64,000 nt of DNA from contig JAFYHU010000062.1 of NCBI GenBank assembly GCA_017538965.1, positions 38,472-102,471 of the forward strand. Direction: 5' to 3'. Made by a program: the position numbers and the translations under genes. This document shows positions 14,961-23,761 of this stretch, one piece after another. This DNA comes from Oscillospiraceae bacterium. Its GTDB lineage: Bacteria > Bacillota > Clostridia > Oscillospirales > Oscillospiraceae. Below the pieces are notes generated by a model, which ran no database searches, had not been told where the DNA came from, and worked only from the letters and a program-made list of their open reading frames with translations. The stretch's first letter is position 1. Each line of letters begins with the position of its first letter.

Positions 14961-15446
14961 GTGTATGTAGCGTTGGAAAATGTTGAGCAGAAATTCGTAG
15001 ACTCGGTACTGGAGAAATATGACTGCGACAAAGCCAAGATCATCGCCATCATGCAGGACATTCAGGAGAAATACCGTTACCTCCCGAAGGAGGCGCTCGA
15101 GTATGTCGCCAAGAAGGTCGGAATGAGTGAGTCGAAGCTTTACGGCGTGGCCACGTTCTACGGCAACTTCTCGCTGGATGCCAAGGGCAAGTATGTGATG
15201 AAGGTCTGCCGCGGCACGGCCTGCCACGTGCGCAAGAGCAGCAATATTCTGCAGGCCCTCTATGAGGCGACCGGGACGGACGAGCACAATCCGACTTCGA
15301 CGGACGGCCTGTTCACGCTCGAGATCGTGTCGTGCCTGGGTGCCTGCGGCCTGAGCCCCGTTGTCATGGTCAATGATACTGTGCATGCGGCCATGACGCC
15401 GGACAAGGCAAAGGCACTGGTCGAACAACTGAGAGGGGAGGCCTGA
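14961..15446 (+). CDS. hydC: [FeFe] hydrogenase subunit HydC (NuoE-like, 2Fe-2S)
   Basis: This is a 161-residue NuoE-like thioredoxin-fold subunit. Residues KIIAIMQDIQEKYRYLPKEALEYVAKK and SKLYGVATFYGNFSL are family hallmarks. The 2Fe-2S ligands are CRGTAC (CxxxxC) and CLGAC (CxxxC). In HydABC it relays electrons between NADH chemistry on HydB and the clusters of HydA. Two starts are possible: GTG at 14961, which almost touches the AGAAAGG site, and TTG at 14973 (MENVEQKF), which has better spacing. Five bases separate it from hydB. Confidence 0.9.
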   Translation: MYVALENVEQKFVDSVLEKYDCDKAKIIAIMQDIQEKYRYLPKEALEYVAKKVGMSESKLYGVATFYGNFSLDAKGKYVMKVCRGTACHVRKSSNILQALYEATGTDEHNPTSTDGLFTLEIVSCLGACGLSPVVMVNDTVHAAMTPDKAKALVEQLRGEA

Positions 15447-15450
15447 GAAC

Positions 15451-17337
15451 ATGCGTGAGAAACTTTTAAACCTTGATCAGTTCAAGGCACTGCAGGAGAA
15501 ATGCATCAAGGCGCGCGAGAATGAGAAGCGCAAGGTTCTGGTATGCTGCGGCACCGGCTGCGCGGCCGGCGGAAACCTGAAGGTTTACGAAGAGCTGAAG
15601 AACCAGATGGCCGCGCACGGCGTCAAGTGCGAAGTGGCGCTGAACCTGACGGACTGCGCCGGGGAAGCGACGGGCCTCAAGATGTCCGGCTGCCACGGCT
15701 TCTGCGAGATGGGACCGCTGGTCCGCATCGAGCCGGAAGGATGGCTTTACACCAAGGTCAAGACGGACGACGTGCCCGAGATCGTCGAGAAGACGCTTGT
15801 GGGCGGCGAGTTCATCGAGCGCCTCGGCTATCACCAGAACGGCGAGCTTTACAAGCGCCAGGAGGACATCCCCTTCTATAAGAAGCAGACCCGGCGCGTG
15901 CTTGAGCACTGCGGCCATATCGATGCCGAGAGCATCGAGGAATATCTCTCCATCGGCGGCTACTCGGCCCTGGCCAAGTGCCTGTTCGAGCTGAGCGGTG
16001 ACGAGATTATTCAGGAAGTCAGCGATTCCGGCCTCCGCGGCCGCGGCGGCGCCGGCTTCCCGACCGGCAAGAAGTGGGCCCAGGTGGCCGCGCACAAGGA
16101 AGAGCCGGTCAAGTTCATCGTCTGCAACGGCGACGAAGGCGACCCCGGTGCCTTCATGGACCGTTCCTGCATGGAAGGCGACCCGCATAAGATTCTCGAA
16201 GGCATGATCATCGCGGGTGTCGCGACCGACTCGACCGAGGGCTATATCTATGTCCGTGCGGAGTATCCGCTGGCGGTGCACCGTCTGACCGTGGCCATTG
16301 CGCAGGCGGAAGAGCTCGGCATCCTGGGCGACAACATCCTCGGCAGCGGCAAGAGCTTCCACATGCACATCAACCGCGGCGCAGGCGCCTTCGTCTGCGG
16401 CGAAGGTTCGGCCATGACGGCCTCGATTGAGGGCAACCGCGGCATGCCGCGCACCAAGCCCCCGCGCAGCGTCGACAAGGGCCTCTTCGGCAAGCCGACC
16501 TGCCTGAACAACGTCGAGACCTTTGCCAACGTCCCCGACATCATCAAGAAGGGCGCCGCCTGGTTCCGCTCGGTCGGTACCGAAGGCAGCCCCGGCACCA
16601 AGGCCTTCGCCCTGACCGGCAACGTCGTGAACACCGGCCTCATCGAAGTCCCGATGGGCACCACCCTGCGTGAGGTCGTCTACGACATCGGCGGCGGCAT
16701 CAAGAACGGCAAGAAGTTCAAGGCTGTCCAGATCGGCGGACCTTCCGGCGGCTGCCTGACAGAGGCGCATCTGGATCTTCCGATGGACTTCGACTCGCTG
16801 AAGAAGGTCGGCGCGATCATCGGCTCCGGCGGTCTGGTCGTCATGGACGAGGACAGCTGCATGGTCAACATCGCGCAGTTCTTCATGAACTTCATCTGTG
16901 AAGAGTCCTGCGGAAAGTGCACGCCCTGCCGCGAAGGCACGACCCGCATGAACGAGATCCTGACCCGCATCACCAAGGGCAACGGCAAGATGAGCGACAT
17001 CGACGAACTGAAGACTCTGGGCAAGATGATTCAGACCTCTTCGCTCTGCGGCCTCGGCAAGACGGCCCCGAACCCGGTGCTGTCCACGCTGCAGAACTTC
17101 GAGGACGAGTATATCGAGCACATCCGCGACAAGCGCTGCCACTGCGGCACCTGCAAGTCGCTGGCTCAGTTCGTAATTACCGACAAGTGCATCGGCTGCA
17201 CCAAGTGCGCCCGCAACTGTCCGGTCAACGCCATCTCGGGAACCGTACGGCATAAGCATGAAATCGATCCGGCCAAGTGCATCAAGTGCGGTACCTGCAA
17301 GGCCAACTGCCCGGTTGGCGCCATCAAGGAGGGTTAA
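15451..17337 (+). CDS. hydB: [FeFe] hydrogenase subunit HydB (NuoF-like flavoprotein with ferredoxin tail)
   Basis: The 628 residues comprise an N-terminal thioredoxin-like 2Fe-2S domain (CCGTGCAAGG to CHGFCEMGP), a NuoF domain with NAD/FMN loops (RGRGGAGFPTGKKW, GDEGDPGAFMDR), the 4Fe-4S motif ESCGKCTPCREGTTRM (about 484-499), and two C-terminal 4Fe-4S motifs (CIGCTKCARNC about 580, CIKCGTCKANC about 610). It binds NAD(H) and FMN and is the flavin site of HydABC. The arrangement matches electron-bifurcating HydB of Thermotoga and acetogens, though the mode cannot be proved from sequence. Only 3 bases separate it from hydA. Confidence 0.94.
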   Translation: MREKLLNLDQFKALQEKCIKARENEKRKVLVCCGTGCAAGGNLKVYEELKNQMAAHGVKCEVALNLTDCAGEATGLKMSGCHGFCEMGPLVRIEPEGWLYTKVKTDDVPEIVEKTLVGGEFIERLGYHQNGELYKRQEDIPFYKKQTRRVLEHCGHIDAESIEEYLSIGGYSALAKCLFELSGDEIIQEVSDSGLRGRGGAGFPTGKKWAQVAAHKEEPVKFIVCNGDEGDPGAFMDRSCMEGDPHKILEGMIIAGVATDSTEGYIYVRAEYPLAVHRLTVAIAQAEELGILGDNILGSGKSFHMHINRGAGAFVCGEGSAMTASIEGNRGMPRTKPPRSVDKGLFGKPTCLNNVETFANVPDIIKKGAAWFRSVGTEGSPGTKAFALTGNVVNTGLIEVPMGTTLREVVYDIGGGIKNGKKFKAVQIGGPSGGCLTEAHLDLPMDFDSLKKVGAIIGSGGLVVMDEDSCMVNIAQFFMNFICEESCGKCTPCREGTTRMNEILTRITKGNGKMSDIDELKTLGKMIQTSSLCGLGKTAPNPVLSTLQNFEDEYIEHIRDKRCHCGTCKSLAQFVITDKCIGCTKCARNCPVNAISGTVRHKHEIDPAKCIKCGTCKANCPVGAIKEG

Positions 17338-17340
17338 GCC

Positions 17341-19032
17341 ATGGCTGAAAAGAAAATGATCATTGACGATATCGAATGCACGTTTACCAACGAGCGCAAC
17401 GTGCTCGAGGTTGCCCGCAACAACGGTATCGATATCCCGTCCCTTTGCTACTGCGAAAACCTTTCCATCTATGGCGGATGCCGCCTGTGCCTGGTCGAGA
17501 ACGAGCGCGGCGCCATGGATGCAGCCTGCTCGATGCAGCCGCGCAACGGCATGGTGGTTCACACCCATACCCAGAAGGTCCTGGACAGCCGCCGCATGAC
17601 GCTGCAGCTGCTCATGAGCAGCCACCGCGCGGAGTGCCTGACCTGCGACCAGAGCGGAAACTGCAAGCTGCAGGAGTATGCCCACCGCTACAACGTGTCC
17701 GAGCCGCGCTTTGAAGAGAACACCTATACCCGCCTTCCACTGGACGTCTCTTCCCCCTGCATCACGCGCGACCCGTCCAAGTGCATCCTCTGCGGCCTCT
17801 GCGTCCGTATGTGCTCCGAGGTGCAGAACATCGGCGCGATTGACTTTACCAAGCGCGGCAAGAGAGCCGTCGTCGCCCCCGGCTTCGGCAAGATGCTGAG
17901 CGAGACGGGCTGCGTCGGCTGCGGTCAGTGCGCTGCGGTCTGCCCGACCGGCGCCATCACCATCAACCGCCAGATCACCGAGATGTGGAAGATGCTGAAC
18001 GATCCGAACAAGAAGCTCGTCGTCCAGTTCGCGCCCAGCGTGCGCGTCGGTCTGGCCGAGCAGTTCGGCATGCCCGCCGATGAGCCCGTTACCGGCAAGC
18101 TGGTCACGGCGCTGCGCCGTCTCGGCGCCGAGGTCGTTTATGACACCAACCTCTCCGCCGACCTGACCATCCTGGAAGAGGCCGCCGAGTTCTTTGAGAA
18201 GGTGAAGAACGGCGACAAGCTGCCGATGTTCACCTCCTGCTGCCCCGGCTGGATCCAGCATGCCGAGAAGGCACACCCGAACATCGTGCCTCAGATCTCG
18301 ACCGCCGGCAGCCCGATGGAGATGCTCGGCGCCCTGATCCGCCAGCAGTTCAAGGATGAGGACGTCTACTCCGTCGCCATCATGCCCTGCACGGCCAAAA
18401 AGTTTGAGGCACAGCGTCCCGAGCTCGTGAAGGACGGCAAGCGCCTGATCGACCTGGTTCTGACCACCGATGAGCTGGGCAAGCTGATCAAGGCGGCCGG
18501 TATCGACTTTAAGAACCTGCCCGATTCAGAGCCCGACGATCCCCTCGGCGACTGGACCGGCGCCGGCGTCATCTTCGGTGTCACGGGCGGCGTGACCGAG
18601 GCGGTCATCCGCCATGTGCTGAACAGCGCTGCGCCCGACACCCTGCAGACCATCGCCGAGTGCGGCGTGCGCGGCCTCGAGGGCATCAAGGCCTTCAGCG
18701 TGACCGCCGGCGACCTGACCCTGAAAATCGCCGTGGCCAACGGCCTCGGCAATGCCGATAAGCTGATCGAAAAGGTCGAGAGCGGTGAAGAGTACTTTGA
18801 CTTCATCGAGGTCATGGCCTGCCCGAACGGCTGCATCGGCGGCGGCGGCCAGCCGCCCGCCTCCAACGCTCGCAAGAGAGAGCGTATGGAAGCCATCTTC
18901 AAGGAAGACGAAGCCTGCGAGCTGAGGATTCCGAGCCAGAACCCGGCCATGAAGTACGTGTACGACGAGCTGCTGAAGGGCCGCGCACACGAACTGCTGC
19001 ACATCCACTATCCGCTTCACGGACATCACTAA
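17341..19032 (+). CDS. hydA: [FeFe] hydrogenase catalytic subunit HydA
   Basis: The 563 residues comprise an N-terminal 2Fe-2S ferredoxin domain (CYCENLSIYGGCRLC), a His-ligated 4Fe-4S site (HRAECLTCDQSGNC, about 95-108), two 4Fe-4S motifs (CILCGLCVRMCSE, CVGCGQCAAVCP) and all H-cluster motifs: TSCCPGW (about 298), MPCTAKKFE (about 348) and EVMACPNGCIGGGGQP (about 489). It makes or consumes H2 at the H-cluster. It is shorter than Thermotoga HydA because it lacks that protein's extra C-terminal 2Fe-2S domain, as in several clostridial enzymes. HydE, HydF and HydG, needed to build the H-cluster, must be encoded elsewhere. Confidence 0.96.
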   Translation: MAEKKMIIDDIECTFTNERNVLEVARNNGIDIPSLCYCENLSIYGGCRLCLVENERGAMDAACSMQPRNGMVVHTHTQKVLDSRRMTLQLLMSSHRAECLTCDQSGNCKLQEYAHRYNVSEPRFEENTYTRLPLDVSSPCITRDPSKCILCGLCVRMCSEVQNIGAIDFTKRGKRAVVAPGFGKMLSETGCVGCGQCAAVCPTGAITINRQITEMWKMLNDPNKKLVVQFAPSVRVGLAEQFGMPADEPVTGKLVTALRRLGAEVVYDTNLSADLTILEEAAEFFEKVKNGDKLPMFTSCCPGWIQHAEKAHPNIVPQISTAGSPMEMLGALIRQQFKDEDVYSVAIMPCTAKKFEAQRPELVKDGKRLIDLVLTTDELGKLIKAAGIDFKNLPDSEPDDPLGDWTGAGVIFGVTGGVTEAVIRHVLNSAAPDTLQTIAECGVRGLEGIKAFSVTAGDLTLKIAVANGLGNADKLIEKVESGEEYFDFIEVMACPNGCIGGGGQPPASNARKRERMEAIFKEDEACELRIPSQNPAMKYVYDELLKGRAHELLHIHYPLHGHH

Positions 19033-19048
19033 ACCCGCAAGATAAGAG

Positions 19049-19079
19049 AATCCCCGCCGTTTGTTCGGCGGGGATTTTT
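19049..19079 (+). terminator. Terminator of hydCBA
   Basis: Stem AATCCCCGCCG (19049-19059) pairs with CGGCGGGGATT (19066-19076) around a six-base loop, followed by a short T tract. Confidence 0.85.
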
Positions 19080-19093
19080 CAACGCGCCGGGGT

Positions 19094-20029
19094 CTATGCA
19101 GCCAGCGCTTTATACCAGTCGAGCATGACCTCGCCGGCTTTGGTTGTACCGTCAGCGTATTCGGCCTTCCAGAGAGACTCGCTTCCGTCGTCGGTCACAA
19201 TTCGGATGAGGTTCTCATTGCCTTCGTCGAGGAAGAAATCCAGACGCAGCCGCTCCTCCGGCATGTTCAGGGAGACAAATTCGCCGTCCGGGGCCGTTCC
19301 TTCGTCCAGTTCTTCAAGATAGACATTTGTCGTCAGTTTCTCGACAAAGGGAACCGGGTCTGTCTTTCCCGGCTCCCGCGGGCCGTCTTCGAGTGTGCTG
19401 ACGGTATAGTTTTCCCCGTCCATCCAGGCGGCGCGGGAGAGATAAATCTCGGGATCCGAGTTGCTGCGGCTTTCCGGCCGGAGGCCGTCATTGGCAGAGA
19501 GAAAGTCATCCTTCGCGGACCAGGCCCACTGGTTCAGTTCGCTCCAGATCTGAATATCCTCGTCCATGCTGTCATAGCTTTCCCGGACGATGCGAACATC
19601 GGTGGGATGGTCGAAGAGGTAGTACATGCCCTGCTCGTCTCTTGCGATGACCTCGGAGCCGAACATGTAATAACAAAGGATCTGATGAAGCTCGTCTTCC
19701 GTGACGCGGGAGATGCTGAACAGCCAGCCTGCGCCGTCATAATCCAGCCCGGTCGCCTCCGCCGCCTCAATCGAGGCTGTTTCGGAAACCGAGAACAGCT
19801 CGCCGTATTCGTCGTCCCTGGGAGTCATGACGGTCAGCAGTGCGGAATAGGAATCCGGAACCGGAAGGATCAGGCCTTCATTCTCAAAAAGAATGCAGTC
19901 CGGAAACGCGGCCTGTTTGGAATCGGCTTTCTCTTTCTTATCCGCGACGGGGACGCCTTCCGCGAAGGCGGCGCCGCAGACGGAGAGCAGCATCAGGACG
20001 GCCAGCAGGATGCAGAGTTGCTTTTTCAT
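19094..20029 (-). CDS. Secreted protein of unknown function
   Basis: The 311-residue product starts at 20029, where GGAGGAGATAT precedes an ATG and a clean signal peptide (KKQLCILLAVLMLLSVCGAAFA) begins. The frame continues upstream without a ribosome site and is not counted. The mature part is acidic and includes FENEGLILPVPDSYSALLTVMTP, a long central helical-looking segment and RIVTDDGSESLWKAEYADG near the end. No TM anchor or sorting motif is present. I do not recognise a family. It stands alone, converging on hydA. Confidence 0.75.
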   Translation of the reverse strand: MKKQLCILLAVLMLLSVCGAAFAEGVPVADKKEKADSKQAAFPDCILFENEGLILPVPDSYSALLTVMTPRDDEYGELFSVSETASIEAAEATGLDYDGAGWLFSISRVTEDELHQILCYYMFGSEVIARDEQGMYYLFDHPTDVRIVRESYDSMDEDIQIWSELNQWAWSAKDDFLSANDGLRPESRSNSDPEIYLSRAAWMDGENYTVSTLEDGPREPGKTDPVPFVEKLTTNVYLEELDEGTAPDGEFVSLNMPEERLRLDFFLDEGNENLIRIVTDDGSESLWKAEYADGTTKAGEVMLDWYKALAA

Positions 20030-20120
20030 ATATCTCCTCCGATTGTATATTTTTGTTGTGTGTACAAAAGGATAGCATGCTTCCCCAAAAAAATGAATAC
20101 GGAAGACAGAATAATAAGAA

Positions 20121-20627
20121 TTATGGGGAAAGCGGAAGATGAGCCCAGACCAGCTTTTCGGAGCGGGACACCGATGGACCGAAGGAATCTTCAAAAAAGG
20201 AATCATGTTCGGCACCGAGCTTTCGATACAGCGAGCGCGCTTTTTCATTGCCTCTTACGAGGCAGACGCTCATCCGGGAAAACCCGTTTTCCGCCGCGTA
20301 CAAAGCGTTCACGCGGATCAGCGCGGTTCCTGTCCCTTTTCCGCGGGCGTCTTCCGCGACATGGAGCGAGTCCAGAAGCCAGGTGTTCGGCAGTTCTTTG
20401 TCCGCCGTTCCTGCGGCAAAGCCGAGAAAACACTCTCCCTCGCAGGCAACCCAGATTCTGTTCCCGGGATTCTGCAGACAGCGTGCCCACTTTTCCCGGG
20501 CATCCGCCTGCGAAAGCGAGTCAAGATAGGAATCCGCCAGCAGTCCTTTATAAGTTTTCCTGTGGTTATGAACATACAGATCCGCGATTTTCTCAAGATC
20601 AGACGCTTCGGCAGCACGGATCAACAT
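20121..20627 (-). CDS. GNAT family N-acetyltransferase
   Basis: The 168 residues from the ATG at 20627 follow an AGGTGATTGC ribosome site. The sequence MLIRAAEASDLEKIADLYVHNHRKTYKGLL, LDSLHVAEDARGKGTGTALI (acetyl-CoA pyrophosphate loop, R/Q-x-x-G-x-G/A pattern) and NEKARSLYRKLGAEHDSFFED mark a standard GNAT acetyltransferase. The acceptor substrate cannot be told. The in-frame extension to 20729 lacks a start signal and looks non-coding. Confidence 0.88.
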   Translation of the reverse strand: MLIRAAEASDLEKIADLYVHNHRKTYKGLLADSYLDSLSQADAREKWARCLQNPGNRIWVACEGECFLGFAAGTADKELPNTWLLDSLHVAEDARGKGTGTALIRVNALYAAENGFSRMSVCLVRGNEKARSLYRKLGAEHDSFFEDSFGPSVSRSEKLVWAHLPLSP

Positions 20628-20810
20628 GCAATCACCTCGTTCATGGGTTTCATCCCTGCAGCTTCCTATTGTATCATGACAATACCCGATTGACAATCTT
20701 CTGCGGGAAAACAAAAAAAGAAAGAACAACAGAAATATTTATAGCTTTTTCTCCGGAGCTATGATAAAATAGAAAAAATAGAAAAGAAGACCAGGAGGTG
20801 ATACCGCACC

Positions 20811-23003
20811 ATGAAAGACGCTTTCAATGCTTTTATGCATATTTTCGGCTTTGAAAAGCTGAGCAAATATGAAAGCGACTATCTGCACGACTCGAATATT
20901 CGAACCAGCAGCTACATGGGAGTTATCGTCATCTTTCTGGAAATCTGGATGCTGCTCCGGCAGACGCGTTCCAAGATTATTCCCAAATATCAGGCCGGCG
21001 AAGACCTGTTCGGACTGATTGTAAAATACACGTCCAAATACTGGCTGTTCCTGTTAATCGGTCTGGGCATCATGCTGTTCTGTCTCTATCAGAAAAACAG
21101 GAAACTGACCAAAGGACAGTTTGTTTCGCTGCTCGCGGTCGGCTGCGCCTGCATCTTATACACCGGTGTTCTGAGCCTTGAAACGTTCACAAAGGCAAGC
21201 GATTCGATCACCCCGGTCATGGCAAACATCATGAATGCCATGCTGATCTCCATTTACGTTCTGCTGTTTGTAACCGGCGTGACGATCGTCGCCTATGCGC
21301 TGCTGAACTATCTGAAGAACAAGAGAGTCGTATTCCTGGAGCATCTGGTTATCATCTTCTTCACGCTGATCTGCCTTGCCTTCGGTATCTTCGTATCCTA
21401 CAGCGATTTCTGGGGCGGGAAGGAAATCATCTGCTTCCTGACGATGGTTATCTACGTGGGCTGCCTGCTGATCTACCGGCCGTATGTGACAGCCTTGATT
21501 CTCGGAGCCAGCTTCTTCGCGTTTTATAAAATCCTGCTGACCTTCCAGAACGGACTGACCTTCCAGGATACGGAGGTCGTCATCAACGGCATCACGCAGA
21601 AAATCATCTCCGGGGACTCCGTCAACTACGTCACCTTCTTTATCTCCCTGACCACGATCTGCTTTGCCATCTTCCACGGACGGCTGAATGAAGCCAACAA
21701 ATCAAAAGCTCTGGAAAAGAGCGCCCGGGAAGACGGCCTTACCGGCATGCATAACTACAGCTATTTTGCCGAGCTCGCGAAAGAGAGCATTCAGAATCTG
21801 GAAGATCACTATGAAGATTATGTCTTCCTGTTTCTCGACATTCACAACTTCAAGGCTCTGAACGATCAGAGAGGCTTTGAAGAGGGCGACAAGTTTCTGA
21901 TCGCCGTCGGAAAATATGTTTCCGATGTCTTTCGGGATGCCCTGTGCGCGAGACAGGCCGACGATCATTTTGTCGTTTTCACAAAAAAGGAAAACCTGAA
22001 AGAAAAACTGAACGCGTTAAACGACCTGGTCCATGATTACGACGATGAAATCCTGCTGGGCATCAACTGCGGCGGGTATCAGTTAAGCAGCAATAAGGAT
22101 GATCCGCGCATGGCGATCGACAGAGCGCGTTATGCTGCCCACCTGATCAAGAACCGCTTCCAGACCATCTATGCCGAATACGACAAAAAGATGAGCGAGG
22201 AGTATCACAAGAGGCTGTACGTTGTCAACAATATTGACAACGCTGTGAGCAACGGATGGATCGTTCCTTTCTATCAGCCGGTCGTGTGGTCGGATACGGA
22301 AGAGCTTTGCGGCTGTGAGGCGCTGGCCCGCTGGAAGGACCCGGTATACGGGCAGCTGTTCCCCAATGAGTTTATTCCGGTTCTGGAAGAATACCGTCTG
22401 ATCCATAAACTGGATAAAGCCATCTTCGAATCCGTGTGCAGAGACATGAGAACCTCTCTGGACGCCGGCAGGCCGGTTGTTCCGGTGTCGCTGAACTTCT
22501 CGAGACTCGATTTCGAACTGATGGATGCGGTTCAGGAACTGGAAGATCTTGTTAAGAAATACAACATTCCCAAAGAACTGATCCATGTTGAGGTGACGGA
22601 GAGCGCCCTTACGGATGATATCATCAAGCTGGATGATTCGATCAAACGCATCAAGGAACTTGGCTATTCCCTCTGGCTGGATGACTTCGGAAGCGGGTAT
22701 TCCTCTCTCAACGTCCTGAAGGATTACCAGTTCGACGTGGTCAAGATCGATATGCGCTTCCTGTCCAACTTTGAAAAAAGCGAGAAGTCGAGAACGCTGA
22801 TCGACTGCATTGTCAAAATGGCGAACAGGATCAACATGCTGACCCTGACGGAAGGCGTAGAAACGGAAGATCAGGCGGAATTCCTGAACGGCATCGGCTG
22901 CGAGCGCCTTCAGGGCTACCTGTTCGGCAAGCCGATCCCCAAGGAGGAGTTCTATCAGCGCATCGACAAAGGCGAACTGGTGGTTTCCGGCAGACAGATC
23001 TGA
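20811..23003 (+). CDS. Multi-TM degenerate GGDEF-EAL phosphodiesterase
   Basis: The 730-residue membrane protein has about six to seven predicted TM helices in the first ~285 residues with no large extracellular loop. A GGDEF domain follows whose signature is replaced by ADDHF (about 382). The EAL domain (about 485-725) keeps GCEALARW (about 500), VTES, DDFGSGYSSL, K in FDVVKIDM and EGVETEDQ, so c-di-GMP hydrolysis is likely. It is the second EAL protein here with an inactive GGDEF domain. A perfect AGGAGGTGATA ribosome site precedes the ATG. It stands alone between a divergent GNAT gene and a terminator. Confidence 0.92.
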   Translation: MKDAFNAFMHIFGFEKLSKYESDYLHDSNIRTSSYMGVIVIFLEIWMLLRQTRSKIIPKYQAGEDLFGLIVKYTSKYWLFLLIGLGIMLFCLYQKNRKLTKGQFVSLLAVGCACILYTGVLSLETFTKASDSITPVMANIMNAMLISIYVLLFVTGVTIVAYALLNYLKNKRVVFLEHLVIIFFTLICLAFGIFVSYSDFWGGKEIICFLTMVIYVGCLLIYRPYVTALILGASFFAFYKILLTFQNGLTFQDTEVVINGITQKIISGDSVNYVTFFISLTTICFAIFHGRLNEANKSKALEKSAREDGLTGMHNYSYFAELAKESIQNLEDHYEDYVFLFLDIHNFKALNDQRGFEEGDKFLIAVGKYVSDVFRDALCARQADDHFVVFTKKENLKEKLNALNDLVHDYDDEILLGINCGGYQLSSNKDDPRMAIDRARYAAHLIKNRFQTIYAEYDKKMSEEYHKRLYVVNNIDNAVSNGWIVPFYQPVVWSDTEELCGCEALARWKDPVYGQLFPNEFIPVLEEYRLIHKLDKAIFESVCRDMRTSLDAGRPVVPVSLNFSRLDFELMDAVQELEDLVKKYNIPKELIHVEVTESALTDDIIKLDDSIKRIKELGYSLWLDDFGSGYSSLNVLKDYQFDVVKIDMRFLSNFEKSEKSRTLIDCIVKMANRINMLTLTEGVETEDQAEFLNGIGCERLQGYLFGKPIPKEEFYQRIDKGELVVSGRQI

Positions 23004-23020
23004 AGCGATCGTCAACCTAT

Positions 23021-23060
23021 CAAACAGAAATCCCGCCCATCGGGCGGGATTTCTGTTTGG
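23021..23060 (+). terminator. Terminator after the EAL gene
   Basis: An 18-bp perfect stem (CAAACAGAAATCCCGCCC with its complement) sits on a short ATC-type loop, about 23021-23059. A/T flanks on both arms would let it work in either direction. Confidence 0.85.
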
Positions 23061-23084
23061 CAAATAACCCTGATTTTGATACAG

Positions 23085-23151
23085 TGACCCCCTTCCGGAA
23101 AAGGGGGTCAGCTTTTTGCCAAAAGGGGGTCAAAAAAAGGTAGGGGGGTCA
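23085..23151. mobile_element. Orphan IS21-like terminal region
   Basis: TGACCCCCTT (23085-23094) forms a perfect inverted repeat with AAGGGGGTCA (23101-23110). The motif GGGGGTCA then recurs in direct orientation at 23125-23132 and 23144-23151. Several direct repeats of such a motif near the tip are characteristic of IS21-family ends, where IstA binds. No istA or istB gene and no second end are seen, so this would be a remnant. Family assignment rests on pattern only. Confidence 0.4.
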
Positions 23152-23185
23152 GATATGGAATTATGTAAACTATATGGCCCATGAG

Positions 23186-23212
23186 AAAACCCGCAGGCGT
23201 CAACCTGCGGGT
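23186..23212 (-). terminator. Terminator of the 107-residue gene
   Basis: Stem ACCCGCAGG (23189-23197) pairs with CCTGCGGGT (23204-23212). On the minus strand it is followed by TTTTC, right after the stop at 23230. Confidence 0.7.
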
Positions 23213-23229
23213 ATTTCGTTGTTTGTTGT

Positions 23230-23553
23230 TTAGTAACCGGCCTTCTTGATCCTGGCCTCGCAGCGGGCCATCAGCCACTCTTTTCCGCAAAAGCGGATGT
23301 CCTTCAGGTAGCTCGCTGCGGCCTGGCTGAAGCAGCAGCTCCCGTCGTCGTAAACATCGGTCGTTGCCATGTTGTAAAGCTCGGCGACCAGTCCCTCGTG
23401 GTTCGCAAGGGCTGCCTTTGCATTTTCGTACTCTTCGCTCCCCTCAGGGTTGTCGAGCATGGTATTCTCAAGGCCGCCAAGGAGCCAGTTGCTGGCGTGG
23501 TAAATGTTTCTGAAAGCCTTCTTCTGCCGGGCGTTGCATTCTGCGAATTTCAT
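23230..23553 (-). CDS. Small conserved protein of conjugative-element type
   Basis: The 107 residues start at 23553 behind a strong AGGAGG. The sequence MKFAECNARQKKAFRNIYHASNWLLGGLENTMLDNP, then ALANHEGLVAELYNMATTDVYDDG and AASYLKDIRFCGKEWLMARCEARIKKAGY, resembles (from memory) an uncharacterised protein common in integrative conjugative elements of gut Firmicutes. No conjugation, integrase or relaxase gene lies nearby, so this is probably a relic of such an element. It lies between an IS21-like end and an Abi gene. Function unknown. Confidence 0.72.
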   Translation of the reverse strand: MKFAECNARQKKAFRNIYHASNWLLGGLENTMLDNPEGSEEYENAKAALANHEGLVAELYNMATTDVYDDGSCCFSQAAASYLKDIRFCGKEWLMARCEARIKKAGY

Positions 23554-23761
23554 GTTTGTTCCTCCTAAATCCGGGCTCCCTAGCCCTTTGTTGTGTACAT
23601 ATATCACTCTACCCGGCCAAAATAGCAAGTTATAATCGAACTATAATACTGACAAACTTTCTGGTGGAAAACTGTATAGTATTCTTGTACATGTAAAAGA
23701 CTTTTCAGATGAATGGAAAGGTGATATAATCGAAAAAAATGCAAAGGCAGGAGTTCAAAGC

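Noticed and set aside
15466-18276. 936-codon open frame antisense to hydB and hydA
   Set aside because: It mirrors the strongly biased third positions of the true genes, has low-complexity Ala/Asp/His/Leu composition and no family features. Similar long antisense frames at 402-2222, 43095-45200, 50957-52444 and 52512-54104 are rejected for the same reason.
19094-20248. Longer start for the secreted protein at 20248
   Set aside because: The extra 73 residues lack a ribosome site and hide the signal peptide. The ATG at 20029 has a strong GGAGGAG and a proper signal sequence.
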